From NCBI RefSeq assembly GCF_011075055.1, contig NW_025401213.1, positions 1-64,000 on the forward strand: 64,000 bases of DNA, read 5' to 3'. The position numbers and the translations under genes were made by a program. This document shows positions 1 through 12,137 of the stretch, in pieces. The notes under the pieces are model-generated. The model did no database searches and was not told the DNA's origin. It saw only the letters and a list, made by a program, of their open reading frames with translations. This DNA comes from Mangifera indica. Taxonomy: Eukaryota; Streptophyta; Magnoliopsida; Sapindales; Anacardiaceae. The first letter of the stretch is position 1. Each line of letters begins with the position of its first letter.

Positions 1-880
1 ACTTTTTTAAATTTCAGATCGATTTTTTAGTTTTTATCATTAGAGTATTTTAATGTTTAGTTTTCAAAATTTAGGGCCGCTTTTTTATTTTTATCATTCT
101 AGGGTATTTTCACTTGTAAGTTTTGAATTTTTGAATGATTTTTCAATTTTTGACATTCTAAGGTATTTTAACATGTAGTTTTCGAATTTCAATTCTGTTT
201 TTCAATATTTGTCATTTTTAAGTTTTTGGATGTGTAGTTTTCAAATTTTAATTTAGCGTTTCAATTTTTGTTATTTTGGGATATTTTGATATGTACTTTT
301 CGAATTTTAGTTCAATTTTTCAGTTTTTGTCATTTCAGAGTATTTCAACGTTTAGTTTTCAAAATTCAAGGTCATTTTTTACTTTTTTTCATTTTAGAAT
401 ATTTCGACTCGTTCTTTTTAATTTCCAAGCGATTTTTCAGTTTTTGACATTCTAGGATATTTCAAAATGTAGCTTTCGAATTTTAGTTTCGTTTTTTCAA
501 TATTTGTCATTTTAAGATTTTTCATTGTGTAATTTTCAAATTTTAGTCCATTTTTTTATTATTGTTATTCTATGATATTTCAACATGTACTTTTTGAATT
601 TTAGCTTGATTTTTTAGTTTTTATCATTTCAGGGAACTTCAATGTTTAGTTTTCGAAATTCAGATTTTTTTTTCCTTTTTAGGATATTTTGACTCATATT
701 TTTCAGATTTTCGAGCAATTTTTTTGATTTTTGATATTCTAGGGTATTTCAATGTATAGATTTCAAATTTCAATTTCGTTTTTTTTATTTTCTAGTTTTC
801 GTCTTTTTAGGGTATTTTAACATGTAGTTTTTATATTTTAGGTTTGTTTTTTTCTATATTTGTCATTTCTATATCTGTTT
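1..880. repeat. ~59-bp tandem satellite with five-monomer higher-order period
   Basis: The stretch is a T-rich tandem array of diverged monomers of about 59 bp. Each monomer has the frame 'tttt-ca-ttttt-gtcattttagggtattt-aacatgtagttttc-aatttt'. Monomers are not all equivalent: 'tgacattcta' recurs at 151 and 445 (with a variant at 732), 'ttcaatattt' at 201 and 496, and 'atgtacttttcgaatttt'-type ends at about 289 and 582. This indicates a higher-order unit of five monomers, about 290-295 bp. The array is cut by the left window edge and decays after about 880. Confidence 0.85.
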
Positions 881-3575
881 ATATATTTATCATTGTTAAA
901 ACCTTACCTCACATAGGTAAACCCCAGCTTGAGGATGCATCACATCAAGAGATTTACTTTCCAATATAAACACACAACCTACGAGGTTATAAATAATATA
1001 AACACTTCATTATGAAAATTTATAAAATGTTAAACGGAATAAAAATTTTATACATGTGTAAACACGTTGCCTGTGAGTTGCGTTTATACTTTGATCGCAT
1101 GTTACAGAGAAGGTGATGGCAACAACACCTGTTTTGGACATCTAGAAAAACTTCAGTCATTGTAAAGTATATAACATGATATCGATTCAAGATTATCACC
1201 AACTTGAGATTTCAGTGATGCATTCTTTAACCTTCGTAAAAAACTAACAATACGTGTCATGATCTTTCTTTTTACTAACACCAAAAACAATTGAATATAT
1301 CTGGTTATTACCATCGAGCCCACTACAAGGAATAAATGTCCGAAATATCAATCTTTAAATAAAGCAGCATAAATGCAAATAACAAGTTGAATATATTGTT
1401 TACATGCACAAACGGAACATCCCAATATCATGAAAAAATACTTAAATCGATGTTCATCGTCTATTTCTATGGTTGTCATGATCCCGAATTAGCACGCTCT
1501 AAATTATAGCAATAATCAAATAAAAACATAAATGATTCTTTCGGTGAACCCCTTAATGAATTTAAAGTCCAATTTCTTATCCTCCAGACTTGTGAATATG
1601 TCAATTTTATATCTGTCGACAATGATCTCTTTAGGTCGATAAATTCGATCAATTAACACAAACTTTAATCTCATTAATTGACCTAAAGTCGGGACCCCAA
1701 CTTATCAGTGATGTGGCATTGTTTGATCAACTGACCATATATAAGTTCGATTCATTTTACCAATTTAGAAGACTTCACTAGATTTGGCCCGACTTCCCCA
1801 TTAGATACCATTGACATTTTTCATCATAACATTAAATCTTTCATCGCCTCTGGTTAGACTTAAGTACTTTATATAGAAATTCTTTCTCTAAAGAAAATTG
1901 GTCCACAACATCTTTCAAATGTTGTTTATTATAAAAAATATCAGCAAACTTTACAACATATAATACTACTTTATTTTATACTAACAGTTTGCTTGACCAC
2001 TTCAATCCTTAAAAAATTTTCATAACAGGTGGAGGTACTAAAACTTCATAGTATAATTTGCACTAATAGAAAGAGACTTGGAAATGTTTAATTAAGTCAG
2101 CAACTTGAGAGAGAGTTGGAAACATAGAGTGGTTAACATAAGCTCAAGGGGTCTTATTAAAAACTAATGGTCACTTGATTTGACATATCTTTAAAGGAAG
2201 AGGAGGCAAAGTTAAGTCAAAGTGAGTAACATGAGGCAAAGAGACATATTTATGATACTGCGTATGTTGTGTATACTTTACTATTAACACAACTTATTAT
2301 GCATATTTATTGGTTTTTCAGTAAGTAAATATAAGTGAATTAAATATTGTATTAATACTTATAACATATTAAACACTCTAATTAGTAAATATGAAAATAA
2401 AAATTTAAAAAAGAGTAAAAATACTTGTTTAATACGAAAACGTATAACATATGTGTTTAATATATTTTGAATTTAAAAATTTGGAACGGCGTGTTTAAAA
2501 CAAAAATTAAACAGGAACGTATATTAAATGTAAATAATTCACGTTTTTACTAACTAGGTTAAACACATTATTACATCTCATTTGAATTAAATATCATACT
2601 CTGTTTTCTAATCTAAAACAGAGAATACTATAAATCAAAACATTACGTATCTATAGAGATAAAAAATTTTGGTTGATGCTCTTAAAATACAAACAAATGT
2701 AAACATAAATCTAAAACAGATACGAAATGTTCAATGATCATCGAAAAAAATTAGTAGATCCGAGATTTTACACATGTTGCATGTAAAATATATGTACTAG
2801 AAAATTCTTAATCCCCTTCTAGTTTAAAATTTGCACACTTACCCGTTACGGTAGTATTCTTTCCCTTACAACCTATTATACATAATAATATTACATTAAC
2901 CTCCTTATTATGTATACTAATTTTTCCTAGTCAAAGGGCATTACGGTAATTTTCTCCTGTTCTTGTATTTCTAATTTTTCCTACTACGTTTGCTAGGTAA
3001 CGTTATGCATATTGAGTAATGTTGGGTACTGTAATTCTATCTAGTCTTATAGGTTTTTGTAATTTTCCCCGGTTCTCATGGGTTTAGTAATTTCAATCAT
3101 ATATTAAAAATATAATTTCATATAATTTATTATATTGTATTATATAATATATTTAAAAAATAATAAAAATTCTAATTATCGTATCATCATTTTAAAAAAT
3201 ATTATAATTAGTTTTAGAAAATTTTAAAAATTTTCAAATGCACTTTTCTTATGTTATTACTTCACTAAAATAGTGTATTGATTTATATTGATAATATGTA
3301 TCATATAAATTTTTAATAAATGTTAAATACATATAATTTTTTATTTATATTACATCATATTATATAGTATGTATTGTATACGATAAAATATTAATAACTA
3401 TATGTACTTGATAATATCATGCATATTATCAATAATTCATCTATATTGCCCCGTTCGCTTTATATTCAATTCAATCCCATGCATTTTTTTGAAAAGCTAA
3501 TCACTCATCCAATGTTCTTGTGCGACACTAGTTAAAATCCAAGCTAAGTCAACCTTTCTTGTCCTAGGTACTCAT
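881..3575. other. AT-rich intergenic spacer, no gene seen
   Basis: No reading frame with recognisable protein similarity or paired splice signals is visible on either strand. The DNA is strongly AT-rich (notably 3100-3420). Short open frames here look random. Confidence 0.6.
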
Positions 3576-4011
3576 TGATAAGTATTAAGGTTGGAGCAAA
3601 ATATGTAAGGGAAATGATCACTCAAAAGAACACAATAAAAAAGTGGAGACTCTGCGCTGGAATTAAGAACTGGTCTATTTATAAGCACAAGTGGTAAAAT
3701 ATCCAGCTGAATACATAGAGAAAGAGTCCCCTAAATATCCTAGAATCCTCTAGACAGATATGCTGTGTACAAAATTATCCCAAATCCTGGGAAATTCTAA
3801 ACTGTGCACACCCAGAATATCAGCTAGCCAGCCAGGCAATTTTGGAGATTTCCCTAGAAAAATTTGTCTCTAGAACATGGGCTCCCTTTGGGTCGCTCTT
3901 GTCGTCACCATGTAGGTTAGACATAGTTGGGTGTTGCTACACTTGGACTATTCTGTGTACTATACAGTTCACGGTGCACTGCTCGAAAATAACATATTGT
4001 GACAAAATACA
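3576..4011 (-). mobile_element. Probable solo LTR (minus orientation)
   Basis: The 436-bp segment starts TGATAAGT and ends AAATACA, so it has TG...CA ends. It is flanked by ctcat (3571-3575) and ttcat (4012-4016), a 4/5 match that could be a decayed 5-bp target duplication. Read on the minus strand it carries a TATAAATA box near 3670-3680, followed by a U5-like T-rich stretch, as expected for an LTR promoter. No internal region or second LTR is found nearby, so a solo LTR is the best reading. Confidence 0.5.
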
Positions 4012-4753
4012 TTCATAATCTCTTCAGTCTCGAACACATTCACGAATATCTTACTAAAACAATAATCAAATTTATCAAATTGAATCTATAAATCTAAAAC
4101 CATAAAGTTTTTAAAGACCTTTGAAACTTTTTACCAACATAAAATAATAAATATTGCTTGATTTCATGTTAAAATTAATTTTAATAATGAATGCAATTTT
4201 TCTTGTTTGATTTAAGGTTTTAAGTGAAAAATACTTTTAGACAATTTTTTTTTACGGTTTCGATAGATTATGTTAGTTAAATGTAGAGGATAATTTGAAT
4301 TGAATTTAAGTTTAAGGTTGAGTTTGTTTGGTTTTAACTTAGTTTAAAAAAGTTGAATATAAGTTTAGGCTCGAGTTTAATATGATGAGCTATACTCAAA
4401 TTCGGTTTGATACTATAAAATTTTTAAATTTAATTATTAATTTTAAATTTATTAACAATTATTTTTTAAAATATATATTTTTCAATAAAAAGAGAAATTG
4501 TAGAAAAATTAAATTGTGATGAGAAAAAAATTAACTTCTTTGTAATGGATGAAATGAGTAATCTTTAGAAATTTTTACAAGTTTTAGTATAATTTATTAC
4601 TCATTTTGAACTTAATCAAATTGAATCAATAATCCAATTAGAACCATCACTATTTGAATCCAGCTTTTGTTAAATGAAATAACGCCTTGGAAATGTCAGT
4701 TATATTTTATGTGAGGGAGGAGTGATTGATTCAATTAATTATATTTTTATTTA
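4012..4753. other. AT-rich spacer, nothing recognised
   Basis: AT-rich DNA between the solo LTR and the foldback MITE. No coding or RNA feature was recognised. Confidence 0.5.
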
Positions 4754-5530
4754 GGTCAAAAGACTCATTCCCACATAAGGTTTGACTTATTTCTAAACTT
4801 TTATATGCAAAATTTTACCAATTTTTATGTTAAAATTTTTTATTAGGATTAAAAAAAAATATTATTTAACTAAAAATATTTTAAAAACTAAAATTTATCC
4901 ATTTGTCTCTCTTAATTTAAAAAATTAATAATTTCTCATATTCAAAGTTTAAAAAACGCCCATTTTTTCTTAGGATTATTTTCTTCTTTTCTGATAACCA
5001 TCTCTATTTTGGCCATTGATTGACCTTCCCACATCTCTTTTTCTGTCATCAAAGCCCAAAGATTAGTGTCCATTATCATCAGATGAAAACAAATCATTTT
5101 CATCCAACGAAGAAATGAAGATGATTCTCTGTGATTGGATGAAAACGATTAATCTTTGTTTAATTGAAGAGACTAGAATGACGAATGACTCTCTCTCTTT
5201 GTTGAACAAAGACAATTTATCTTTGTTTCATGATAATAGATGACAATCTTCGGGCTTTGATGGAAGAAGAAAAGATATAAGAAAGTTGGTTGATGACCAT
5301 AATAGAGATGGTGATCGAAGAAGAAGATAAAATCTTAGAGGGAAAATTGTTATTTTTTAAATTTTTGGTAAAGTAAATTTAGAAGAATTTATTATTTTTT
5401 AGATTAAAAGGGGGGAATTATTAATTTTTTAAATATTTTTAATTAAATAATATTTTTATTTAATAGATAATTTTAATACAAAGGTCAATATTTGGACTTT
5501 TAACGTTGGGTGACAATAAGTCTTTTGGCC
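4754..5530. mobile_element. Foldback Mutator-like MITE, copy 1
   Basis: The element begins GGTCAAAAGACTCATTCCCA and ends with the matching inverted sequence (...AAGTCTTTTGGCC). It is bordered by a perfect 9-bp target duplication, ttttattta (4745-4753 and 5531-5539). The two halves are imperfect reverse complements of each other: a segment near 5040-5085 ('catcaaagcccaaagattag') pairs with one near 5240-5270 ('caatcttcgggctttgatg'). The 9-bp duplication and long inverted ends fit Mutator-like elements. No transposase is encoded. It lies about 190 bp upstream of the fucosyltransferase start codon, so it abuts that gene's promoter or leader. Confidence 0.88.
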
Positions 5531-5539
5531 TTTTATTTA

Positions 5540-5720
5540 TTTAAAAAAAAATTGAAGCGGGTCAAAACCGATCCAATCATCGAGATCCAGCACTGACCGG
5601 ACCCAACCACCGCCAAATCCAACACTTCAACACTCGCGCTCATACCAACAACAACTACTCTCAGCTCAAGGAAACAAAGTTAAGCCATCCAGGATCATCA
5701 TATCAGCAGATCTCCTAACA
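5540..5720 (+). promoter_or_regulatory. Putative 5' leader/proximal promoter of the O-fucosyltransferase gene
   Basis: The sequence between the MITE target duplication and the start codon becomes C/A-rich from about 5570 (runs of ccaaccaccgcc and acaacaactact), as is common in plant 5' leaders. An A/T-rich stretch at 5531-5555 is the only TATA-like candidate and overlaps the MITE border. The transcription start is not determined. Confidence 0.35.
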
Positions 5721-8700
5721 ATGAGGAGGTATAAATAAATATCATTTCCTGGAAAGTTTGTTTGAAAATTTTCTCTGGAAACACACCTGTTTTTTTTTTT
5801 TATATTTGCAGAGGTGGACACCACAGGCTGCACGTGAAGCAAGGAGGAGTGAAAGGATTGGTAAGAAAGCTGTCGATTGTTGTTGTTGTTGTCTTGATCT
5901 GTACTGTCTCTCTCTTTTTCGCCGCCGCTGTTACCGGAACTCGCAGATCAGCCTCTCCTTCCGAGGTCAGTTAGTTCGTTAGTTATTTACTTAGTTCAAA
6001 GAGTTATTTTTCTATTTAGCTGCTGAGAAAATCCGGGAAAAATTATAGACGCTTTGATTATTAAGACTAAAGGTGTCATTGTATTCAAGAATTTTTGTTT
6101 ATTTGGCTGCTGAGGAGATTGATTGAAGTTTTGATTCCTAGGACTGGATATATGGATTCATTCAAGACTTATTGTTTGTTTGGTTGCTGAGGGAATGCGT
6201 GAAAATTAATTGAAGCTTTGGTTCTTAGGGGAAAATATCAATGGCTGCTAAGAAAATGTGAGAAAATTAATTGGAGTTTTGATTTTTAGGAATAAAAATA
6301 TCACTTCTATGAAAGTGCAAGAAAATTTATTTATTTTAACTTTTAGGACTGAAAATGTGCATGCATCCAAGATTTATTGTTTGTTTTGATACGGAGAAAA
6401 TGCAAAAAAAATTAATTGAAATCTTGACTATCAGGATTGAGAATAGCAATGTATTGAAGAGTTGTTTTTTGTTTGCTAAGAAAATCTGAGAAGCTTAAGT
6501 GGAATTTTCATTGTTAGTACTTAAACTAGCAGTGCATTCTAGTCTTATCATTTGTTTTGTTGATGAAAAAAGGCAATAAAATTAATTGGAATTTGGATTC
6601 CTAGGACTTTAATATTAATGCAAATTATTCCATAATTTAACTTAGTTTTTGAATACTAGTAGTAAGATACCGGTTTCACAAAGTGAGTTATGGATTATTA
6701 TCTATTACGTTTTTTGAAATATGGAATATTTGATAGTCAGAAGTAAGTTCAATATTTGTGAAAACTTTTCGTTTTTTACTGGTTGCTTATCATTATTGAC
6801 TATTCCAGCTTATGTTCATAATTTTATTTTCCATGTTTAAGCTGATCAATGTAGAAGAACTTTGGGAAAGTGCTAATTCTGGTGTTTGGAGGCCGTCCTC
6901 TTCTCCAAGATCTGACTGGCCTGGTAGGTGTTCTGTTTCTCAAGAAGAAAATATGTCTGCCCTGATCTGGAGATTTTAGAGAATTCCAATTATAATAATT
7001 GTCTTATGCTCTATCTCACTGTGCAGCTCCGCCCAAAGAGACCAACGGCTATCTGCGTGTTCGCTGTAATGGTGGTCTAAATCAACAACGTACTGCGGTT
7101 TGTATCTATCATTTCATAAATTATAGCATGGATTGTGATCGTTACCTAGAAATTAATATTTCCTTATCAAAAGAGAGAAAGATTGATGCTTGTCAATACA
7201 ACCAAAATTCTTAAAAAAAAAAAAAATTGTTGTGAAAGTAATGAATTTATCATCACTATGATATCATTCCACTAGTTTGATGGATTTCTTTTTCCTTGTA
7301 TATTGATGGAATTAAAATTTTGTAATTTAACTTATATTCTTATGGATATTGTAGATCTGTAATGCAGTTCTTGCTGCACGAATCATGAATGCTACACTTG
7401 TGTTGCCTGAGTTGGACGCAAACTCCTTTTGGCATGATGACAAGTATCATGTTCTTCACTTATTCTCTCATTGTGCTTTTAAATATCTTACTAGTTTACA
7501 TCACAACTTTTCATTTTCTTAATAGAGATCTCCTACTTTGCAATAATGTCACATGTTTGTTTAAGTAAAATGTTGTTTGTGATTTCAACCAGGGTTGGAT
7601 TCGAACCGAGCCGAGCCGAGCTCAGGCTCGACTCGGTTTATATATAGTAGAGCTCGAGCTCCTCGAGCTCGTGGAAGCCAAGCTCGAACTCGGCTCAAAT
7701 TCGGTTCGGCTCGTTTGAGCTCGAGTTTTTAACTATTTTGTTATTAAAGCGATGTCGTTTTAATATATATTGGTAAAAACGATATCGTTTTGTATCAAAA
7801 TTTTTAATTGAAAAATTTGGCGAATAGCTCGAGCTCGACTGAGCTCGTATAGGGCTAGACTCGAACCGAGCTTGAGCTCGAGCTCGAACGGGCTCGGTTC
7901 GAGTCTAGCCCTAATTTCAACATTATATGTTTTTTGGCTTATATGCATAATGTACTGCATGTAAGCCACTACAGCTCAACTTTAGTGAAACTTGTTTTGG
8001 TATCATCCTTTTATATATGGTTATTATTAGATATACTCATATCTTACATGTAAAGGTACATTCTCTTCGTATTAAAGAATTGTGTGAGAATATTGCACTT
8101 AATCTTGGTCAAGAGGCTCAAGCATGAAAAATTTTGTTTCATGTCATTAGTGATATGTACACTTCAATATTTAAGGACTGGCTTGTATATATTGTTGTAA
8201 TAAGATGTGCTCATACTATATATGCAACTGTACACCCTAATCCTATTATAAATTGTATGAGAATATTGCACATAATCTTGGTCAAGAGGCTTAAGCTTGA
8301 AAATATGCGTTTCATGTCCCTTGTGAGCTGTGCCCCTCATTGCTTGAGGACTAGACCTATGGTTATAAGTTGTGGCCTTATTCTTCCAAATGATGCTTTG
8401 GAAAGTTTGTAAAGCTTCTTGTGGATGATTACTTTTAGTTATAAGTGCAGTTTCGGTTTCATATAGTTTCAAATATGGAGATCAAACACATTTCACAAAA
8501 ATTAAAATATATTGCAGTGTGATACAGTTTCCAATATTCATACGAAGCTCCATATTGCACCTTTTATGTTCAATATGCAATTAAAAACTTTTATAGGATA
8601 TTTTTAGTTAATGTCATCATATCCTCCTTTTGAAACCCAAGGTCATCATATCAGTAATTATTTTTAAAATTGTGAGTACATACCGTGTACTTATTCTTCG

Positions 8701-10845
8701 TATCAGTTAAAGAATTTAAGGTGTACCTCTTTGATGTTTGTTGTCTTAAAATATGAACTAGCAATGAGCTGCCATTTGTTTATGCTTTATGCACTTGTTT
8801 GTTAAATAGTATTAATCATTCACATTCTCTATGAAGGATCACAGAAGATACATTCTCCCTTAGCATGCATTTTGTCAACTAGTTGTGAGATGCTCTTTGA
8901 AGATGATTTTACTTCAGATTTATAAGTTTATAGTTGAACTTATAGGATAATTCTGTGGTCACACTGTTTTGTTGTCTACAGTGGTTTCCAAGGTATCTAT
9001 GATGTTGAGCATTTTATTCAGACCCTGAGGTTTGATGTGCGTATTGTTGAAAGCATACCAGAAATTCACAAAAATGGAAAAAAGAGAAAATTCAAGGCTT
9101 ATCAGGTGGATTATTGCTTTAAGTTATTATTACATCCATGATCTTATTTCTGCTTTATTTTTTTTATACTGGAAAAAAATTGAACTTTGAAATTCTTTAT
9201 TTATCATTTTTACTTGTGGAATCAGCTTCGGCCACCTAGAGATGCTCCTATTAGTTGGTATACAACAGAAGCTCTGAAAAAGCTGAAGGAACATGGGGCT
9301 ATTTATTTAACTCCCTTTTCCCATCGTTTAGCTGAAGAAATTGACAACCCTGAATATCAGCGACTGAGGTGCAGAGTTAACTATCATGCTCTAAGGTTCA
9401 AGCCCAATATTATGAAGTTGAGTGAGTCAATAGTAGATAAACTTCGTGCTCAAGGTCACTTCATGTCGATACATCTTCGATTTGAGATGGATATGCTAGC
9501 ATTTGCTGGGTACGTTTTTATTTCATAATGTTATTATCTAGTATTTGCAAGTGCAACAGCAATACTTGAGGATTAGACATTAAAGATATATTGGTGTAGT
9601 TGTTCTCGTAGTTTACAACTCTGAAACACAGCTGAGGACTGGAGGACAGAAGCTACATGACTCAGACACTTAAACACGACAAATTTCAAAAACCAGACAA
9701 CAAATGCCAACTTGTCTGTGTTAACACAAATAAATTGCTAAATTGCTAATATAAGTATCTTAAAAAGATTTATTCTTTCTAGAAGAAGACATGATTCTAA
9801 AATTCATATAAATTAGATCCTTTTAAACAAGGAGAGATTGATGTAACATTGATGTACATGATGCGGATGATTTACAGGTGCTTTGATATATTTTCCCCAA
9901 AAGAGCAGGAAGTATTGAAGAAGTATCGAAAAGAAAATTTTGCGGAAAAAAGACTTGTTTATAAAGAAAGAAGGGCCATAGGAAAATGCCCATTAACTCC
10001 AGAAGAGGTGATTCTTCTTTTGTTTTTCCTTGCCTCTTATGTGTTGTTATTATTATCTTTTTTAATTTCTTAGTTAACCATGAAAAATTGAGTTCATTAA
10101 GGCATAAAAGATTGCCAACTCCTGGGTGATGCTACTTTGTCAATCTTATGCTTATTTTATTTTTCAATGTTAGTAAATCTTGCATATGAATCTCTGTTTT
10201 TTTTTTTTTGGCTCTTCACTTTCTTCACTTTGCAGGTTGGCCTTATCCTACGTGCCATGGGATTTGATAATTCTACCAGGATATACCTAGCGGCTGGTGA
10301 ACTATTTGGTGGGGAGAGATTCATGACTCCATTCAGATCATTGTTCCCTCACCTTGAGAATCATAGCTCTGTGGATCCCTCGGAGGAGCTGGCTGCTAAC
10401 ACCCGTGGATTGATAGGGTCAGCTGTAGATTACATGGTTTGTCTACTCTCTGACATTTTTATGCCAACATATGATGGACCTAGTAACTTTGCCAACAATC
10501 TTCTGGGTCACCGTCTCTATTATGGCTTCCGGACTACACTCAGACCTGACAGGAAAGGTCTTGCTCCAATTTTCATTGACCATTGACCGGGAGAATGGCT
10601 GGACTTCTAGCTTTGACGAAGCTGTTAGGCGTGTCATGGTGAAAACCAACTTTGGTGGACCTCACAAGCGTGTCCCTCCAGAATCTTTTTATACAAATTC
10701 TTGGCCTGAATGTTTCTGTCAAATGTCAGCACAGAGCCCTGCTGACCAATGTCCTCCAAATAATGTGTTGGATATTTTAAATAACCAGTTGGGGAGTGAA
10801 CTGACAAGTGACTTGCAATCAAACCTGACAACATCTAGAACATAA
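5721..10845 (+). CDS. Plant O-fucosyltransferase family protein (GT106, At1g04910-like), frameshifted in last exon
   Basis: Nine exons join in frame: 5721-5728, 5812-5965, 6842-6923, 7027-7097, 7355-7443, 8982-9105, 9226-9509, 9878-10007 and 10236-10845. The product is a type II Golgi membrane protein: a basic N-terminus (MRRGGHHRLH), one membrane anchor (KLSIVVVVVLICTVSLFFAAA, about residues 23-43), then a PF10250 domain. The motifs VRCNGGLNQQR, LVLPELDANSFWHDD, the catalytic-type HLRFEMDM, IYLAAGELFGG and FGGPHKR are present. Its length without the shift would be about 514 residues, the family norm. In the last exon ATTGACC is duplicated in tandem (10575-10588). The frame then ends after FIDH at about residue 430, and the conserved C-terminus (…TNSWPECFCQ…, stop at 10843-10845) falls in the next frame. 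The gene is therefore either newly broken, polymorphic or mis-assembled. Related GT106 members are pectin rhamnosyltransferases, but the N-terminus points to the At1g04910 branch, whose substrate I do not know. Confidence 0.9.
7590..7913. mobile_element. hAT-type MITE with GCTCGAGCTCG arms, copy 1
   Basis: A 324-bp element in intron 5 of the O-fucosyltransferase gene. It begins CAGGGTTGGATTCGAACCGA and ends with the inverted partner TCGGTTCGAGTCTAGCCCTA. It is flanked by a perfect 8-bp target duplication, atttcaac (7582-7589 and 7914-7921), which is diagnostic of hAT insertion. The arms are dense in GAGCTCG/CGAGCTC palindromes and the centre is AT-rich with 'aaaacgat-cgtttt' motifs. It has no coding capacity. 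A second copy lies at 35227-35599. Confidence 0.9.
8056..8335 (+). repeat. Local ~105-bp direct duplication inside intron 5
   Basis: Two similar segments, about 8056-8160 and 8224-8330, share 'gagaatattgcac.taatctt', 'ggtcaagaggct.aagc.tga' and 'tttcatgtc'. They look like a diverged direct duplication about 170 bp apart. No function is suggested. Confidence 0.55.
10575..10588 (+). other. 7-bp tandem duplication causing frameshift
   Basis: ATTGACC occurs twice back to back (10575-10581 and 10582-10588). Removing one copy would restore a continuous frame between the two halves of the last exon of the fucosyltransferase, both of which match the family. The second copy creates the TGA at 10584-10586. 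Confidence 0.9.
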
Positions 10846-11709
10846 AGTTAAGATTTTTTTTGTATGCTCTTAGAAGTTGGTTTCCAATCCCCTCAGTAAT
10901 GACCTCACACACGTGGAGAAAGGAATGTTTTTACTTGATCTTCAAGGTAAGTTTCATGTCTGATTTAACTTGCTATAGCAGTAAATTGATTTAGCTACCT
11001 TGTGATTGCTCTTCTATTTTTCTCCATACATCTAAACTGCATAGTGCTTTGAGTTACTTTTGTATGGTTTGGTTTCCTTGGACTTGGGCGTGGGGATATT
11101 ATATTTGACAGGATTTTTGTCGTTATCTTGTATAGATTAGCTACCTGTTCTCTGATATGGTGCTATCTTTGTAGATATCTAGTCCATTGACGATTTGTCA
11201 TTTATTCCTTTTATATAGTTAGACTATTTTCTTATCTAAAAAGAATAAAAAATTGGAGAAATTGGTGTTACCAGTAAATTGAATACGATTCTGAAATTTA
11301 AAAGAAAGCTGAAGATGAAACTTGATAACCTATTTACCACGTGAACAATAGCAATATAGAAAATTAGGATGGACCACAACACATTAATTCAAATATTGTT
11401 TGAGTGAAGATGAGAATATAATAGTGATGGGAATTTCTTCATCCAAAGGGTAGAAAAAATGATAAAAGAAAATTGAACTTATCTAATGGATTGTTTGGAA
11501 TATCTTCAAGTTGAGAACTACTAAAACAATTCAAAAGTGATAGATGGACTTGTTAGGTGCCTTAATATATGAGATGGAATATTTGTTTTAGTTGAGATAA
11601 TGAATTAATTCTTTTCGACCTATATGCAATGTTTATTCCTTTGTTTGGATTCTCTTAATATTGGCCTTCCTTGACTGGGATTATGTTGTCTATTTATCCA
11701 ACACTTTTA
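10846..11709 (+). other. 3' untranslated region/downstream flank of the fucosyltransferase gene
   Basis: No coding sequence was recognised. A strong splice-donor-like site (caag|gtaagttt, 10945-10955) follows the stop codon by about 100 bp, which leaves open a 3'-UTR intron. No clear polyadenylation signal could be assigned. Confidence 0.35.
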
Positions 11710-12137
11710 TTGGCCTGCAGTAAGATAATTCATTTCCTGGCTAACACTCTGTTTCTTACTCATTAATTATTTGGTTGTCTTCTTTAGAATGACAAACCTC
11801 AAAATTCATGTTTTGTTCTTTTATACGTGCCTCCACTGAACAACTCAACACAATCTCCCAAAAATTTGACTACCAGAAATCTCTCCACTGCCTAGTATTT
11901 GGAGAGACTAGGTTCTTCTACAAACACCACACCCAATATCAATTTTCTTTGTCTCTTCTAGATTCTTCAAGCATCCTTTATGATACTACACCTTGGTCCC
12001 GTACTCCATCCATTCTTGTGTTTTTGCCATGTATAATAACCTTTTGTTATAATAACCACTCCAGCCAGCTCACCGCCATTTGTAGTTCTCCTATTTGGAC
12101 CGTTATGTTGCTTATTATACACCCTCAATCCTAACGT
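11710..12137 (-). mobile_element. Degenerate gypsy-type LTR remnant
   Basis: About 11870-12135 matches 17915-18175 at moderate identity. Shared blocks include 'ctctccactgcctagtattt', 'tctagattcttcaagc', 'tttttgccatgtataat' and 'agttctcctattt', and both end in 'cctcaatcctaac'-like sequence. Since 17705-18177 is an LTR followed by a primer-binding site, this is probably the decayed partner LTR or a solo relative, in minus orientation. The left boundary near 11710 is a guess from length. Confidence 0.5.

Noticed and set aside
1..880. Array at the left edge as a CRISPR-like repeat-spacer structure
   Set aside because: Monomers are contiguous and diverged with no unique spacers, in a plant genome; it is a satellite.
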